Source: JBBKWJ01 sp037968895 (lineage in GTDB: Bacteria > Actinomycetota > Acidimicrobiia > Acidimicrobiales > SZUA-35). From it: a stretch of 34,111 nucleotides of DNA. The DNA is taken from positions 1-34,111 of the forward strand of contig JBBKWJ010000155.1 in NCBI GenBank assembly GCA_037968895.1. Direction: 5' to 3'. The position numbers and the translations under genes were made by a program. Under the pieces are notes generated by a model. The model was not told the origin of the DNA. It did not search any database and saw only the letters and a list, made by a program, of their open reading frames with translations. This document shows, in pieces, positions 7,464-15,990 of the stretch; the first letter of the stretch is position 1, and each line of letters starts with the position of its first letter.

Positions 7464-8776
7464 GCGAAGTTAACTTCGACGGCCTTGTCGGCCCAACCCA
7501 CAACTACGCCGGCTTGTCGCACGGCAACCGTGCATCAACGGGAAACGCGGGCGCGGTCTCTAACCCGAAGCGGGCGGCACTACAGGGACTAGCCAAGATG
7601 AGGTTCGCCGCATCGCTCGGTCTGCCGCAAGGTGTCCTGCCGCCGCACGAGCGCCCGCACGGACCGACGCTTCGTCGACTTGGGTTTGGTGACGACCCGG
7701 CGGTTGCCGTGCAAGCTGCACCGGCCGCCGCGCTGCGGATGGTGTCGTCAGCAGCATCAATGTGGACAGCGAATGCAGCAACAGTCTCACCATCGGCTGA
7801 CACTGTCGACGGTCGAGTCCACTTCACGCCCGCAAACCTTTTGGCGAATGCCCATCGAGCGATCGAGGGAGAACAGTCGTATCGAACTCTGAATACGATC
7901 TTTGCCGATGCCGATCACTTCGCTGTCCACGAGCCCCTTCCGGCGACGTTGATGTTTGCGGACGAGGGTGCGGCGAACCACACCAGACTCCACTGGGCAA
8001 ACGGAGCCGAGGCCATCGAACTGTTTGTATACGGCCGTGAGGGCGCCGAGTCGCTTGATGCCGGCGGAAGTTTCCCTAGGCGCCAGACCAGAGAAGCGTC
8101 TGAGGCCGTCGCTCGGCTCCATCAGGTAAAGAATGCGGTGTTTCTCCGTCAGTCGGCTGAGGCAATCGACTCCGGTGCCTTCCATAACGACGTCGTTGCC
8201 GTTGGGAACGGAAATGTCCTGCTCTATCACGCGCATGCATTCGACGAGGACCCGATGAACCTGCTCCCCACCGATGCGATCTGCTTCGTTCCCGTCGACG
8301 GCATCAGTCTCGACGACGCTGTCGCCACCTATCTTTTCAACTCCCAGTTGCTGACGCTGCACGACGGATCAATGCTGCTGCTCGCGCCACAGGCCGTGGC
8401 CGAGGCACCACACGTGGCCCGCGAAGTAGATCGGATTCTTGCCGATGGTTCGAATCCAATTGAGCGTGTCCAGTATCTCGATCTCCGAGAGTCGATGAGA
8501 AACGGTGGCGGCCCCGCTTGCCTCCGGCTTCGTGTCGAACTCAATGATGCTGAGCGGGAAGCAATCAGCGGCAACGTACTCAACCCATCATTCGATGCGC
8601 TTGAGGTCTGGGTTGAACGGCACTACCGAGAGCGGCTTCAGGCTAGTGACCTCGCCGACCCTGCGTTTGTACGGGAGACACACGATGCGCTCAGCGAACT
8701 CACCGACATGCTCGGCCTAGGTGATCTTTACGACTTCCAGCGCACGAGTCGTGGGAGCACAGCCGATGGGGAATAG
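7460..8776 (+). CDS. astB: N-succinylarginine dihydrolase AstB
   Basis: AstB hydrolyses N2-succinylarginine to N2-succinylornithine, two NH3 and CO2 (AST step two). It belongs to the amidinotransferase (alpha/beta-propeller) fold. The protein is 438 aa against about 447 in E. coli. The N-terminus NFDGLVGPTHNYAGLS is diagnostic. The catalytic triad is E169 (FADEGAANH), H242 (FHNDVVAVGNGN) and C354 (GGGPACLRLRVE). Its ATG overlaps the astD stop. It is the last gene of the operon: the following 112 bp contain no astC or astE, and the next gene is an unrelated lipoprotein with its own ribosome binding site. Confidence 0.95.
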   Translation: MSEVNFDGLVGPTHNYAGLSHGNRASTGNAGAVSNPKRAALQGLAKMRFAASLGLPQGVLPPHERPHGPTLRRLGFGDDPAVAVQAAPAAALRMVSSAASMWTANAATVSPSADTVDGRVHFTPANLLANAHRAIEGEQSYRTLNTIFADADHFAVHEPLPATLMFADEGAANHTRLHWANGAEAIELFVYGREGAESLDAGGSFPRRQTREASEAVARLHQVKNAVFLRQSAEAIDSGAFHNDVVAVGNGNVLLYHAHAFDEDPMNLLPTDAICFVPVDGISLDDAVATYLFNSQLLTLHDGSMLLLAPQAVAEAPHVAREVDRILADGSNPIERVQYLDLRESMRNGGGPACLRLRVELNDAEREAISGNVLNPSFDALEVWVERHYRERLQASDLADPAFVRETHDALSELTDMLGLGDLYDFQRTSRGSTADGE

Positions 8777-8894
8777 GCAGCCGATTCCTAAAGCCGTCGT
8801 GAGATAGAACCGACTACTTTCGATAACAGTGTGTTAAAAGGCATCTGCTTTGGTGGGTGGTGCGCATAGAGAAATTGACTGAGGAGAGATGATT

Positions 8895-9374
8895 ATGAGA
8901 AATAGAGTTGTTGGAGTCCTGGCCATTGGTCTGCTGTCGCTCGGTGCCGTCGCCTGCGGCGGAGCTGATGCTGATCGTGACGAAGCGGGCGAAATCGTTT
9001 CCGAAGCCGAAGTCGATGCATTCAACGTGCGCGCCGGTGATTGCTTTAATATGCCAGATGGCATTTCGGTTGAGTCTGTTGCCGCTGCCCCATGCACCGA
9101 GCCCCACGACTCGCAGGCCTTCCGCCTATTCGAGATCACTGGCTTTGATGCGCTCCCTACCTCGACCGAGATGGAAAAGGTCGTCATTGATGGTTGCCTG
9201 GGCGACTACTTCACAAACTTTGTCGGCGTTCCTTACGACGAGTCTGTACTCGAGCTGACCTGGTTCGAGCCAAGCCCTGATACTTGGGACCAGCTCGATG
9301 ACCGCGAAATCGTGTGCATCGTGACTCACCCTGAAGAAGTCATGACCGTTGACGCCTCGGGCTCCAACCTCTAG
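8895..9374 (+). CDS. Small secreted lipoprotein-like protein with septum-formation-like domain
   Basis: The product is 159 aa. A signal peptide (MRNRVVGVLAIGLLSLGAVAC) ends at a cysteine followed by GG, consistent with lipidation, although the lipobox AVAC is less canonical than L-A-G-C. The exported part contains VRAGDCFNMPDG...APCTEPHDSQAF. This resembles the actinobacterial Septum_form domain (GDC...V.C..PHD..VF) and supplies four conserved-looking cysteines. ATG 8895 is preferred over 8889 because AGGAG at 8882-8886 is 8 nt away. The function is unknown; a cell-envelope location is the only safe statement. Confidence 0.75.
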   Translation: MRNRVVGVLAIGLLSLGAVACGGADADRDEAGEIVSEAEVDAFNVRAGDCFNMPDGISVESVAAAPCTEPHDSQAFRLFEITGFDALPTSTEMEKVVIDGCLGDYFTNFVGVPYDESVLELTWFEPSPDTWDQLDDREIVCIVTHPEEVMTVDASGSNL

Positions 9375-9390
9375 CCACCACTTCCCGCCG

Positions 9391-9406
9391 ACGTCGTTCG
9401 CGACGT
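9391..9406. terminator. Short TTCG-loop hairpin after the lipoprotein gene
   Basis: ACGTCG-TTCG-CGACGT forms a 6-bp stem with a stable TTCG tetraloop, 16 nt after the stop codon. There is no T-run. It is plausibly a weak terminator, or acts together with the larger hairpin just downstream. Confidence 0.4.
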
Positions 9407-9431
9407 CCGACACGTGGCAAATGCAACCAGT

Positions 9432-9471
9432 GACGGTGCCCGGGAACCGCGTGCGGTGTCCGGGCACTGTC
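9432..9471. terminator. Long imperfect palindrome before the phosphorylase operon, probable terminator
   Basis: Arms of 19 nt at 9432-9450 and 9453-9471 face each other across a 2-nt loop, with cores GTGCCCGG and CCGGGCAC. Only one true mismatch and two G-T pairs occur. It lies between the lipoprotein stop and the operator of the next operon, fitting a terminator. Its size and GC-rich core recall the palindrome at 5-51. Confidence 0.55.
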
Positions 9472-9521
9472 GCCCCGATTGACACCAAAGGGTTGGATTT
9501 GTACGCTGCGATCCGATGCTC

Positions 9522-9537
9522 ACGCAAACGTTTGCGT
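9522..9537. promoter_or_regulatory. LacI-family operator of the GH65 operon
   Basis: ACGCAAACGTTTGCGT is a perfect 16-bp palindrome centred on CG with the GCAAACG half-site typical of LacI/GalR regulators. It lies 25 nt upstream of the beta-phosphoglucomutase ATG. A LacI-family gene closes the same operon (12590), so autoregulated repression relieved by a sugar ligand is the natural reading. A weak promoter (TTGGAT at 9493, GATGCT at 9515) would place the operator over the transcription start. Confidence 0.75.
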
Positions 9538-9562
9538 AACCCGGGCAGTAGCCAAGGCGATC

Positions 9563-10279
9563 ATGACATACCAAACAAACGAGGGCTTCGGTTTCGACCG
9601 TCCCCAGGGGTACCTTTTTGATGTCGACGGCGTAATAACTCCGACCGCTGAAGTGCACCAACGGGCCTGGAAGCTGATGTTTGATGAGTATCTCGACGAA
9701 CCGTTCACCGCCGATGATTATCTCCGCTACGTCGACGGTCGAGCTCGCCGCGAAGGTATTGCCGCCATGTTGGCGAGTCGTTCGTTGGAACCTTCGGATG
9801 CGGTGGTTGAAGAACTGGCGACGGCAAAGAACGACATCTTCCTGAGAATCCTGAGCGAAGAAGGCGTTGTGGCCTATCCAGACGCTGTCGCGTTGATCGA
9901 TCACCTTCTCGACATTGGTGCCCGATTGGCGGTAGTGAGCTCGTCGCGAAATGCGAGAATGGTCCTCGATGCAGCCGGTCTGAGTGACCGCTTCGACGGT
10001 TGGGTCGACGGCGTGGTCGCAGCCGAACACGGTCTGCCCGGCAAGCCTGCACCAGATGTCTTTCAGCTTGCGGCGAAGATGCTTGGCCTCGAGGACCGTG
10101 ATTGCATCGTCATTGAAGACGCCGAGGCGGGTGTGCGTGCTGGGGCCGCCGGATCGTTCGCCGCTGTGGTGGGGGTCGACAGGGTTGGCAACGCTGAGGC
10201 GCTGCGAGAGTGCGGAGCCGATCTCGTGGTGACTGACTTGAACGATCTCAAGTATGGAGTGATCCTCCGTGCCGACTGA
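9563..10279 (+). CDS. pgmB: Beta-phosphoglucomutase (HAD superfamily)
   Basis: This enzyme isomerises beta-glucose 1-phosphate to glucose 6-phosphate via an aspartyl-phosphate. The product is 238 aa. HAD motif I is LFDVDGV, with nucleophile D20 and acid/base D22. Motif II is S125 in VVSSSRN, motif III is K160 in GKPAPDVF, and the Mg-binding pair is E184/D185 in VIEDAEAG. ATG 9563 was chosen over the longer in-frame start at 9479 because it is preceded by AAGG at a 5-nt spacing and the longer start would run across the operator palindrome. It is the first gene of an operon with the GH65 phosphorylase, whose beta-glucose 1-phosphate it would consume; the two genes overlap by 11 bp. Another HAD-IA sugar phosphatase cannot be excluded, but the neighbour makes this the best call. 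Confidence 0.88.
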   Translation: MTYQTNEGFGFDRPQGYLFDVDGVITPTAEVHQRAWKLMFDEYLDEPFTADDYLRYVDGRARREGIAAMLASRSLEPSDAVVEELATAKNDIFLRILSEEGVVAYPDAVALIDHLLDIGARLAVVSSSRNARMVLDAAGLSDRFDGWVDGVVAAEHGLPGKPAPDVFQLAAKMLGLEDRDCIVIEDAEAGVRAGAAGSFAAVVGVDRVGNAEALRECGADLVVTDLNDLKYGVILRAD

Positions 10280-12593
10280 GGTTGCCAAGGGCCGTGAATC
10301 GTGGACTGCTAGTCCAGATGGTTGCTATCACTACGACGACCCCTGGAAACTCGCAGCGACGACGCTCGACCTGTCGCCTGGATCGCCCGACCCATCCCTC
10401 TTCTCACTCGGCAATGGATTTGTCGGATTGCGCGGGTCAGTGCTTGGCGAAGTTGGTTCGTCGTCGAGCGATGCGATTATCAACGGCTTCTATGAGAGCT
10501 GGACGATCGAGTACCCCGAGGTGGCCTACGGCTTCGCCACCGCCGGGCAGACACTTCTCACTGCGCCGGGTCCGGCCGAAGTTGTCATTGAGATAGAAGG
10601 CGTTCGCTTTGTTCATGGCGTAAGCAGCGTGAGTGACTACTCGCAGGTGCTCGACATGGAGCGTGGCGAGTCGGTTGAGACACAGACATGGGATCACCCA
10701 AACGGCAGCTCGTTTCGACTTCGCCTTGAAAAGTTCGTTTCGATGGCGGAGGCCGCGTTCGTTGGCTGTCGCGTATTGGTTGATGCGCTCGACGCAGAGG
10801 CCGACGTAGTCGTGAGTTTCCGAACGGCTGATGGAACGCAACACCCGCTTGGTGGCGATCCTGGCGATCCACGGAGGTCGCGCGATCTTCCTGAGAACTC
10901 CGTTATCCAACTCGTTTCAACGGCGGATGAAGCTGGCTGGGCTACGTGCTTAAGGACCGCTCGAAGCAAGATGCAATTGGCGACCTTCTCGCGTTATGAG
11001 GCCGCGGTCCCCGGTCTCATGAGCGCCGACGATGACGACGGGATCGTGAGTGCCTCCTTCGGTAATCGTGTCCATCCTGGTGCTCCCATTGTTTTGGCTC
11101 GGTGCACGACATATGTTCTGGGCTCTCCCGACGCCGAAGCAGCTGGTTTGATTCGTAGTGCAGTTGCCGCGAACCGATTGGACTATGCCGCGTCGAACGC
11201 ACTTCACCGCAGTGCGTTAGCGTCGCTGTGGCGTGCCGCCGACATTGCAGTCGGGTCGACTGCAGCAGAGCAGCAAGCCATTCGATTCGCGGTATATCAG
11301 CTCCTGCAATCTGGTGCGTTGACGAACGCTGGCATCGCGGCCAAGGGCGTTTCCTCCAACGGCTACGAGGGTCACTACTTCTGGGACACGGAAATGTACC
11401 TGGTGCCGTTCTGGCAGCACGTGAAACCTGACCGAGCAAGGCAGTTACTGCGTTTTCGTCACTCTCAACTTCCCATCGCACGATCATGGGCTGCCCATCT
11501 CCGCCACGATGGGGCACTTTTCGCCTGGCGGACAATCAACGGACACGAGGCATCGGCGTACTTCCTCGCGGGCACCGCTCAGTTCCATATCAATGCCGAT
11601 GTCGCGTACGCCACGAACCGGTTCATTACCGACTACCCCGATGACGAATTTCTCCTCGATGGCGTAGAGATTCTTATCGAAACGGCGCGGTTTTTTGCTG
11701 GCTTCGGCTTCATTGCAAGTGATGGTGAGTTCCATCTTCATTGCGTGACCGGGCCAGACGAATACACGGCCCTGGTCGACGACAACTACTACACCAACCG
11801 AATGGCCCAAGCGAACCTCCGTTCTGCTGCGTCGGCGGTGGCCGGGCTTAGCGAGGAGCAGCGATCGGAGGTCGTTCGGCGAACCGGGCTACTCGCGGAC
11901 GAGGTTGACACCTGGGGAGACCGAGCCAATCGTATGTATCTCGGCTACTCCGAGGAGTTCGAGATCACGCCGCAAGACAACTCATTCCTGTCGAAGGAGC
12001 GCTGGGACTTTTCGAACGGCGGGCCATCCCGGCCGCTGCTGCTCGATGAGCATCCGACGACTATTTACCGACACCAGGTTCTAAAACAATCCGATGTTGT
12101 ACTCGCCGACTTCATCTTTGAAGCTGAAGAAGACATTGCGCTTGTCCGGCGTAACTTCGACTACTACGAGGAACTAACAACTGGCGACTCCTCGCTGTCG
12201 GCTGGAGTGCAAGCTGCGGTTGCGGCCCGCCTCGAATACGCCGAGCTCGCCAAACGACACTTCCAGCATGCACTCTGGACTGATCTTGACAACCTGCATG
12301 CCAATACTGCTGATGGCATCCACGTGGCCACGGCTGGATCGATCTGGCAATGCATTGTCCGTGGCTTTGGTGGAGTGCGGAGCGAAAGCCTGCTGATTAT
12401 CAACCCAGCGCTGCCTGCGGAATGGGAGTACCTGGCCTTTCCGTACCTCTGGCGCGGTCAAGACATCAGAATTCGGATCACGCATTCTGACGTCGTCGTA
12501 ACCAATTCTGGTTCGCTCGATGTTGAGGTGCAGATCGAAGGCGCAACTATGACTGTTCTAGCGGGTCAGCAGACTGTGGTGGCGCGACGGTGA
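10269..12593 (+). CDS. GH65 family disaccharide phosphorylase
   Basis: The 774-aa cytosolic protein is an inverting phosphorylase of the maltose/trehalose/kojibiose type, releasing beta-glucose 1-phosphate from an alpha-glucoside. The N-terminal beta-sandwich contains SLFSLGNGFVGLRGS (43-57). The (alpha/alpha)6 barrel has FWDTEMYLVPF (371-381) and the general acid E498 in VTGPDEYTALVDDNYYTN. Phosphate-binding K606/Q607 sit in HQVLKQSDVV. The C-terminal domain follows HANTADGIHVATAGSIWQ. The residue after GPDEY is Thr rather than the usual His, so substrate specificity cannot be read off. The GTG start lies within the end of pgmB, with GGAG 9 nt upstream. No sugar transporter is present in the window, so the disaccharide source is unclear. 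Confidence 0.9.
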   Translation: MPTEVAKGRESWTASPDGCYHYDDPWKLAATTLDLSPGSPDPSLFSLGNGFVGLRGSVLGEVGSSSSDAIINGFYESWTIEYPEVAYGFATAGQTLLTAPGPAEVVIEIEGVRFVHGVSSVSDYSQVLDMERGESVETQTWDHPNGSSFRLRLEKFVSMAEAAFVGCRVLVDALDAEADVVVSFRTADGTQHPLGGDPGDPRRSRDLPENSVIQLVSTADEAGWATCLRTARSKMQLATFSRYEAAVPGLMSADDDDGIVSASFGNRVHPGAPIVLARCTTYVLGSPDAEAAGLIRSAVAANRLDYAASNALHRSALASLWRAADIAVGSTAAEQQAIRFAVYQLLQSGALTNAGIAAKGVSSNGYEGHYFWDTEMYLVPFWQHVKPDRARQLLRFRHSQLPIARSWAAHLRHDGALFAWRTINGHEASAYFLAGTAQFHINADVAYATNRFITDYPDDEFLLDGVEILIETARFFAGFGFIASDGEFHLHCVTGPDEYTALVDDNYYTNRMAQANLRSAASAVAGLSEEQRSEVVRRTGLLADEVDTWGDRANRMYLGYSEEFEITPQDNSFLSKERWDFSNGGPSRPLLLDEHPTTIYRHQVLKQSDVVLADFIFEAEEDIALVRRNFDYYEELTTGDSSLSAGVQAAVAARLEYAELAKRHFQHALWTDLDNLHANTADGIHVATAGSIWQCIVRGFGGVRSESLLIINPALPAEWEYLAFPYLWRGQDIRIRITHSDVVVTNSGSLDVEVQIEGATMTVLAGQQTVVARR

Positions 12594-13591
12594 ACGATCG
12601 GCCTCGGGTTCGGCTGGTCGATGTCGCTGCGTATCTCGGGGTCGCTCCATCAACTGTGAGTAGGGCGCTTGCCGGAGCAGGAGCTATTCCTCAAGCAACT
12701 CGCGACCGCGTCAAGCAAGCCGCTGACGAACTCGGGTATCGAGCGAATCCCGCCGCGGCTGGCCTGAAGCGCGGCGTCACGTTCAATCTCGGCCTGATCA
12801 CCTCACTTGGTGGCAGCTGGTACTCCGGAGCGTTGGCTGCTGGTGCAGACAGAGCCGCCGCTGAAGCTGGATATGACTTCGTGGTAGCTACGGCCGATGA
12901 AATTGATGGACGTTCTGGCCTGCTTCGACGGGGCGAACGGCTGGGCCAACGGGTTGATGGTGTAGTCATTGTTGACGTCAACGATGCGAACGGTTTACTT
13001 GATCGCCTCGTGGAGAAGGTGGCGGTGCCGGTTGTAACGGTTGGTTGCCGGCACGCTGAATGGCCATCGCTTGAGATCGACAACCATCGAGTTGGGTTCG
13101 AGGCAGGCAAGCATCTGTCGACGTTGGGCCATCGTTCGGTCGTTGTCTTGGGCCTTGAAACGCCGAACGAAATGTCGATCGACAACACATCCGAGCGAAT
13201 CGCTGGCTTTGTCAAAGGTGCTTCTTACTCCGCCGTAATGCGGAGCACCCTGTCGCGCAATAGTCCGGCGGAGCGTCGCAGCGAGATCGTGGCCGCCACT
13301 GCGGCGGCGACGGCGGTGTTCTGTACCTCCGACGAGCTCGCGATCGAGGTAGTAGCTGTCTTGACGAGGAATGGCAGGCGGGTGCCAGACGAGATTGCGG
13401 TGATAGGCGTCGACGATCATCCGCTGGCTGAAGCAGTCGGCCTAACTACAGTTGGCCAAAACCCGGCTGCGATTGGTCGAGACGCAGCAACCATACTGAT
13501 GGCCCAGATTGATCACCAAACGGAGCCGGTCCGAGTCGTTGTACCGATAAGTCTTGCTGCGCGAGCAACGACTCTTGGCCACGTGGGGTGA
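12590..13591 (+). CDS. LacI/GalR-family repressor of the phosphorylase operon
   Basis: The product is 333 aa. The N-terminal helix-turn-helix VRLVDVAAYLGVAPSTVSRALAG (about residues 7-29) and hinge ANPAAAGLKRG are classic LacI. A periplasmic-binding-protein-like sensor domain follows (EIAVIGVDDHPLAEAVGLTTV). The sensor looks slightly short around residues 200-220 but is not broken. The GTG start overlaps the GH65 stop (GTGA), so it is co-transcribed with its presumed targets. The perfect operator at 9522-9537 is the likely binding site. The inducer is probably the disaccharide, its sugar phosphate or glucose, by analogy only. Confidence 0.92.
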   Translation: MNDRPRVRLVDVAAYLGVAPSTVSRALAGAGAIPQATRDRVKQAADELGYRANPAAAGLKRGVTFNLGLITSLGGSWYSGALAAGADRAAAEAGYDFVVATADEIDGRSGLLRRGERLGQRVDGVVIVDVNDANGLLDRLVEKVAVPVVTVGCRHAEWPSLEIDNHRVGFEAGKHLSTLGHRSVVVLGLETPNEMSIDNTSERIAGFVKGASYSAVMRSTLSRNSPAERRSEIVAATAAATAVFCTSDELAIEVVAVLTRNGRRVPDEIAVIGVDDHPLAEAVGLTTVGQNPAAIGRDAATILMAQIDHQTEPVRVVVPISLAARATTLGHVG

Positions 13592-13654
13592 CAGCCCCGC
13601 TCGGACTTGACCGGCCGTTCGCAGTACTCTCGAACGGAGGGGACTCGGGGTGAA

Positions 13655-14824
13655 ATGCAAGAGTTTGAGGTAATCGGGTTAGGGGATAGCGATACCCCGC
13701 AGTCCGTCGACATCGGAGATTCTCCCGTCACGAGTCCTGGCGCGCCGCGATGGTTGCTCCTTCTTCCCGTGATCTTCGCCGTCGGCATTCTGATTCTGCT
13801 TTCGAGGAGTTCGTCTGACCAAACTGCAGACGAGGGCGCTGAGACTTCGGTCCCTGCCTCAACGACGGTGCCAAGCGAGACGGAGGAGACCGTCTCGACC
13901 GAGTCGTCGCTGGCGCAGGCCGATTTGTTGGCTTCGTTCGCAGGCCAGGTCTTATTGACTGGCGCGAGCGGGGTCGAGATCCGTGTGAATGACCTCACCA
14001 CTGGCATGTCGTTCCCGCTCGATATTAAGGGTGCTCCGCTGTACTTCGTTGATGGCTGGCTCGTGTACGTCGAGGAGGCAACGGTCCAGGTGCTCAACCT
14101 CCTTGACGCGGCGTCGGAGCCGCTCGTCATTCTTGAGAGCGAACCTTCCGGTTCTGGCCTACAGGTTTCAGTCGACGCGAGTCCAACGATTGTGACCGTG
14201 ACCAGATTCTCCGAAGACAGTTCGTCGGCCGAAGCGACTGGTTTCGTTATTGGACAGTGGGACGAACCCATTGTGACTGACTCGGTCAGCCAGTGGAATC
14301 TCGCAGGTGGTCTTATTTCTAGTCCCGGAAGTGGAACGTACGAGCTGACGCCTGATGGGTATACACGTCGCGGTGATGGGTTTGTCATCGGGATGAATCG
14401 CGATGTGGCAGTGATCTGGGAGTGTCACCAGTCATTGTCCTCCTGCCAAATGAGAGTTCGTGATCGGGCGTCCTGGAACGTCGTTGGATCGTCGATCAAG
14501 GCAACGCCAAATACGAACATGGTCCTCGCGCCGCAGGGCGCCATCGTCATCCAAGTCGAATGGAGGCAGCTGACGTTCGAAGTCGTCAATCTTATGAATG
14601 GTGACCGAATCGATCTGGATACGGCCGGGTTCCAGAACACCTATTTCGAGAAGCTCCTCGGAGTGTCTGAATCAGCAGTTCTGGCCTCCACCGACGGTGC
14701 AATCGTCATGATTGATCGAGTCAGTGGAGCAATTACCCCAGTAGAGGTCGATGGCGCACCAAGCGCCCGGCAAGCGATTCTGGTCGAAGCAGCGTTGCCA
14801 TACTTCATGGAGCGGGGTCAGTGA
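13655..14824 (+). CDS. Single-TM protein with propeller-like ectodomain, paralog 1 of 3
   Basis: I do not recognise a named family. The 389-aa protein has a short acidic N-terminus and one transmembrane helix (about residues 32-49, LLLLPVIFAVGILILL). A Ser/Thr/Glu-rich linker (SVPASTTVPSETEETVST) follows, then about 300 residues of beta-strand repeats such as GVEIRVNDLTTG and ATVQVLNLLD, as in WD40/YVTN-type propellers. A cysteine pair, C-x6-C (WECHQSLSSC), probably forms an extracytoplasmic disulfide. Start 13655 is preferred over upstream 13607 because of the G-rich stretches GGAGGGG and CGGGG just before it. A GTGA overlap joins it to the next, similar gene. It is the most diverged of the three copies. 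Confidence 0.75.
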   Translation: MQEFEVIGLGDSDTPQSVDIGDSPVTSPGAPRWLLLLPVIFAVGILILLSRSSSDQTADEGAETSVPASTTVPSETEETVSTESSLAQADLLASFAGQVLLTGASGVEIRVNDLTTGMSFPLDIKGAPLYFVDGWLVYVEEATVQVLNLLDAASEPLVILESEPSGSGLQVSVDASPTIVTVTRFSEDSSSAEATGFVIGQWDEPIVTDSVSQWNLAGGLISSPGSGTYELTPDGYTRRGDGFVIGMNRDVAVIWECHQSLSSCQMRVRDRASWNVVGSSIKATPNTNMVLAPQGAIVIQVEWRQLTFEVVNLMNGDRIDLDTAGFQNTYFEKLLGVSESAVLASTDGAIVMIDRVSGAITPVEVDGAPSARQAILVEAALPYFMERGQ

Positions 14825-15990
14825 GCGGCGACCTTGGCGACCTCGAGGAGTCAGTCGTCGCCAGACCTTCGAGCGTCGCCGCTCGTCTCATCGTTGCCGC
14901 TTGCCTTGTTGTCGGATTCTTCGCCGCGGGACAATGGCTGTTGGGTCGCGGCGACGATGCCCTCTCGACGGACGAAGACGCCGCACCGTCGACAACTATC
15001 TTGACTACGACATCGGTCGCCGCTGCGACTTCACAGCCGGAAGAAACTTCTGGGACGGTGGACAAGCCAACACCACTTGAGGTCAGCATTGGGGTTGACG
15101 TCGCCGAGCTTGCGCTTGGCGCACCCGAGCAAACAAGAGTTGCGTACGGCACCATCGACGGCGGCCTCCGCATCGTTGACCTGAGCAATGGTGCGTCAGC
15201 TGATGTCGGAACCGTCTTCCCGCTCGGGATGACGACTAACTACCTCGTCGGATCCCTGTCCAATATTCGACAGTTCACCACCGGTTCGACGAGCTTGGTC
15301 ATTATCAATCTCGACTCGTTCGCCGTCGCTACGTTTTATGTGCCAAACGAGGTGTCAGGAGCCGTGTCGACTGGTAACCCCGACCGGATGTGGTTGCATA
15401 GCGTGGGGTCAGACGGACAGTCGCGATACCAGTTGCTTGATCTTCGTGACGGTGGACTTCTGCTCGAAACGCTCGACGCCCCGGTGTGGTCGTGGATGAT
15501 TCCGACCGGTGGTGGCCATCCGCCATTTCTGAACGTGCTGACCAACGGCGTGTACGAGGTCATCGGCACTGAGCTCGTGTACCTCGGACCCGGAACGGTT
15601 GTCGCTGCGTCGGCTGGAGGAGCGCTATGGACGACCTGCGACGAGTCGTTCGTCTGCTCGACCCTGTTGATCACTGACGATGGGTCGATCCCGCTTGAGA
15701 TCGGTGTAGGAGAGCCATTTAGCGAGCCAAATGCCCGTGTGTCTCCCGATGGAAGGTTCGTTGCCGCCATCGACACGGCTCTTGAGGGTGTCACGGTTAT
15801 CGAGACCGCCACCGGTACTTCGAGTCGGTACGAGATTGGCCATGTCTGGACCGTCGAAGGCCTGGTGTTCATCGACCATCGTCTACTGGTGTGGAGCGAG
15901 GCTGCGCTCAAGGTGATCGATGCTGAGACCGGCGAGATCACCCACCTTGGGATTACCCCAAACTATGAGTTTCTCGTGTCATCGCGATGA
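14821..15990 (+). CDS. Single-TM protein with propeller-like ectodomain, paralog 2 of 3
   Basis: The 389-aa product has the same architecture as its neighbours: a cytoplasmic N-terminus of about 20 residues, TM helix (about 20-42), Thr-rich linker and repeat-containing ectodomain. It shares with paralog 3 the block LALGAP..TR.A....G...IVDL..G and the ending G...H...T.NYEFLV. The conserved cysteine pair is C-x5-C (CDESFVC). GTG start overlaps the upstream stop and its own stop overlaps the next ATG, so all three are one translationally coupled unit. The function is unknown. The topology would suit an envelope sensor, adhesin or scaffold, but nothing in the sequence decides this. Confidence 0.75.
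   Translation: MSGDLGDLEESVVARPSSVAARLIVAACLVVGFFAAGQWLLGRGDDALSTDEDAAPSTTILTTTSVAAATSQPEETSGTVDKPTPLEVSIGVDVAELALGAPEQTRVAYGTIDGGLRIVDLSNGASADVGTVFPLGMTTNYLVGSLSNIRQFTTGSTSLVIINLDSFAVATFYVPNEVSGAVSTGNPDRMWLHSVGSDGQSRYQLLDLRDGGLLLETLDAPVWSWMIPTGGGHPPFLNVLTNGVYEVIGTELVYLGPGTVVAASAGGALWTTCDESFVCSTLLITDDGSIPLEIGVGEPFSEPNARVSPDGRFVAAIDTALEGVTVIETATGTSSRYEIGHVWTVEGLVFIDHRLLVWSEAALKVIDAETGEITHLGITPNYEFLVSSR

Noticed and set aside
9371..10288. A 305-aa open frame on the minus strand across the beta-phosphoglucomutase gene.
   Set aside because: The plus-strand frame carries complete HAD motifs; the minus frame has no motif and crosses the operator and hairpins.
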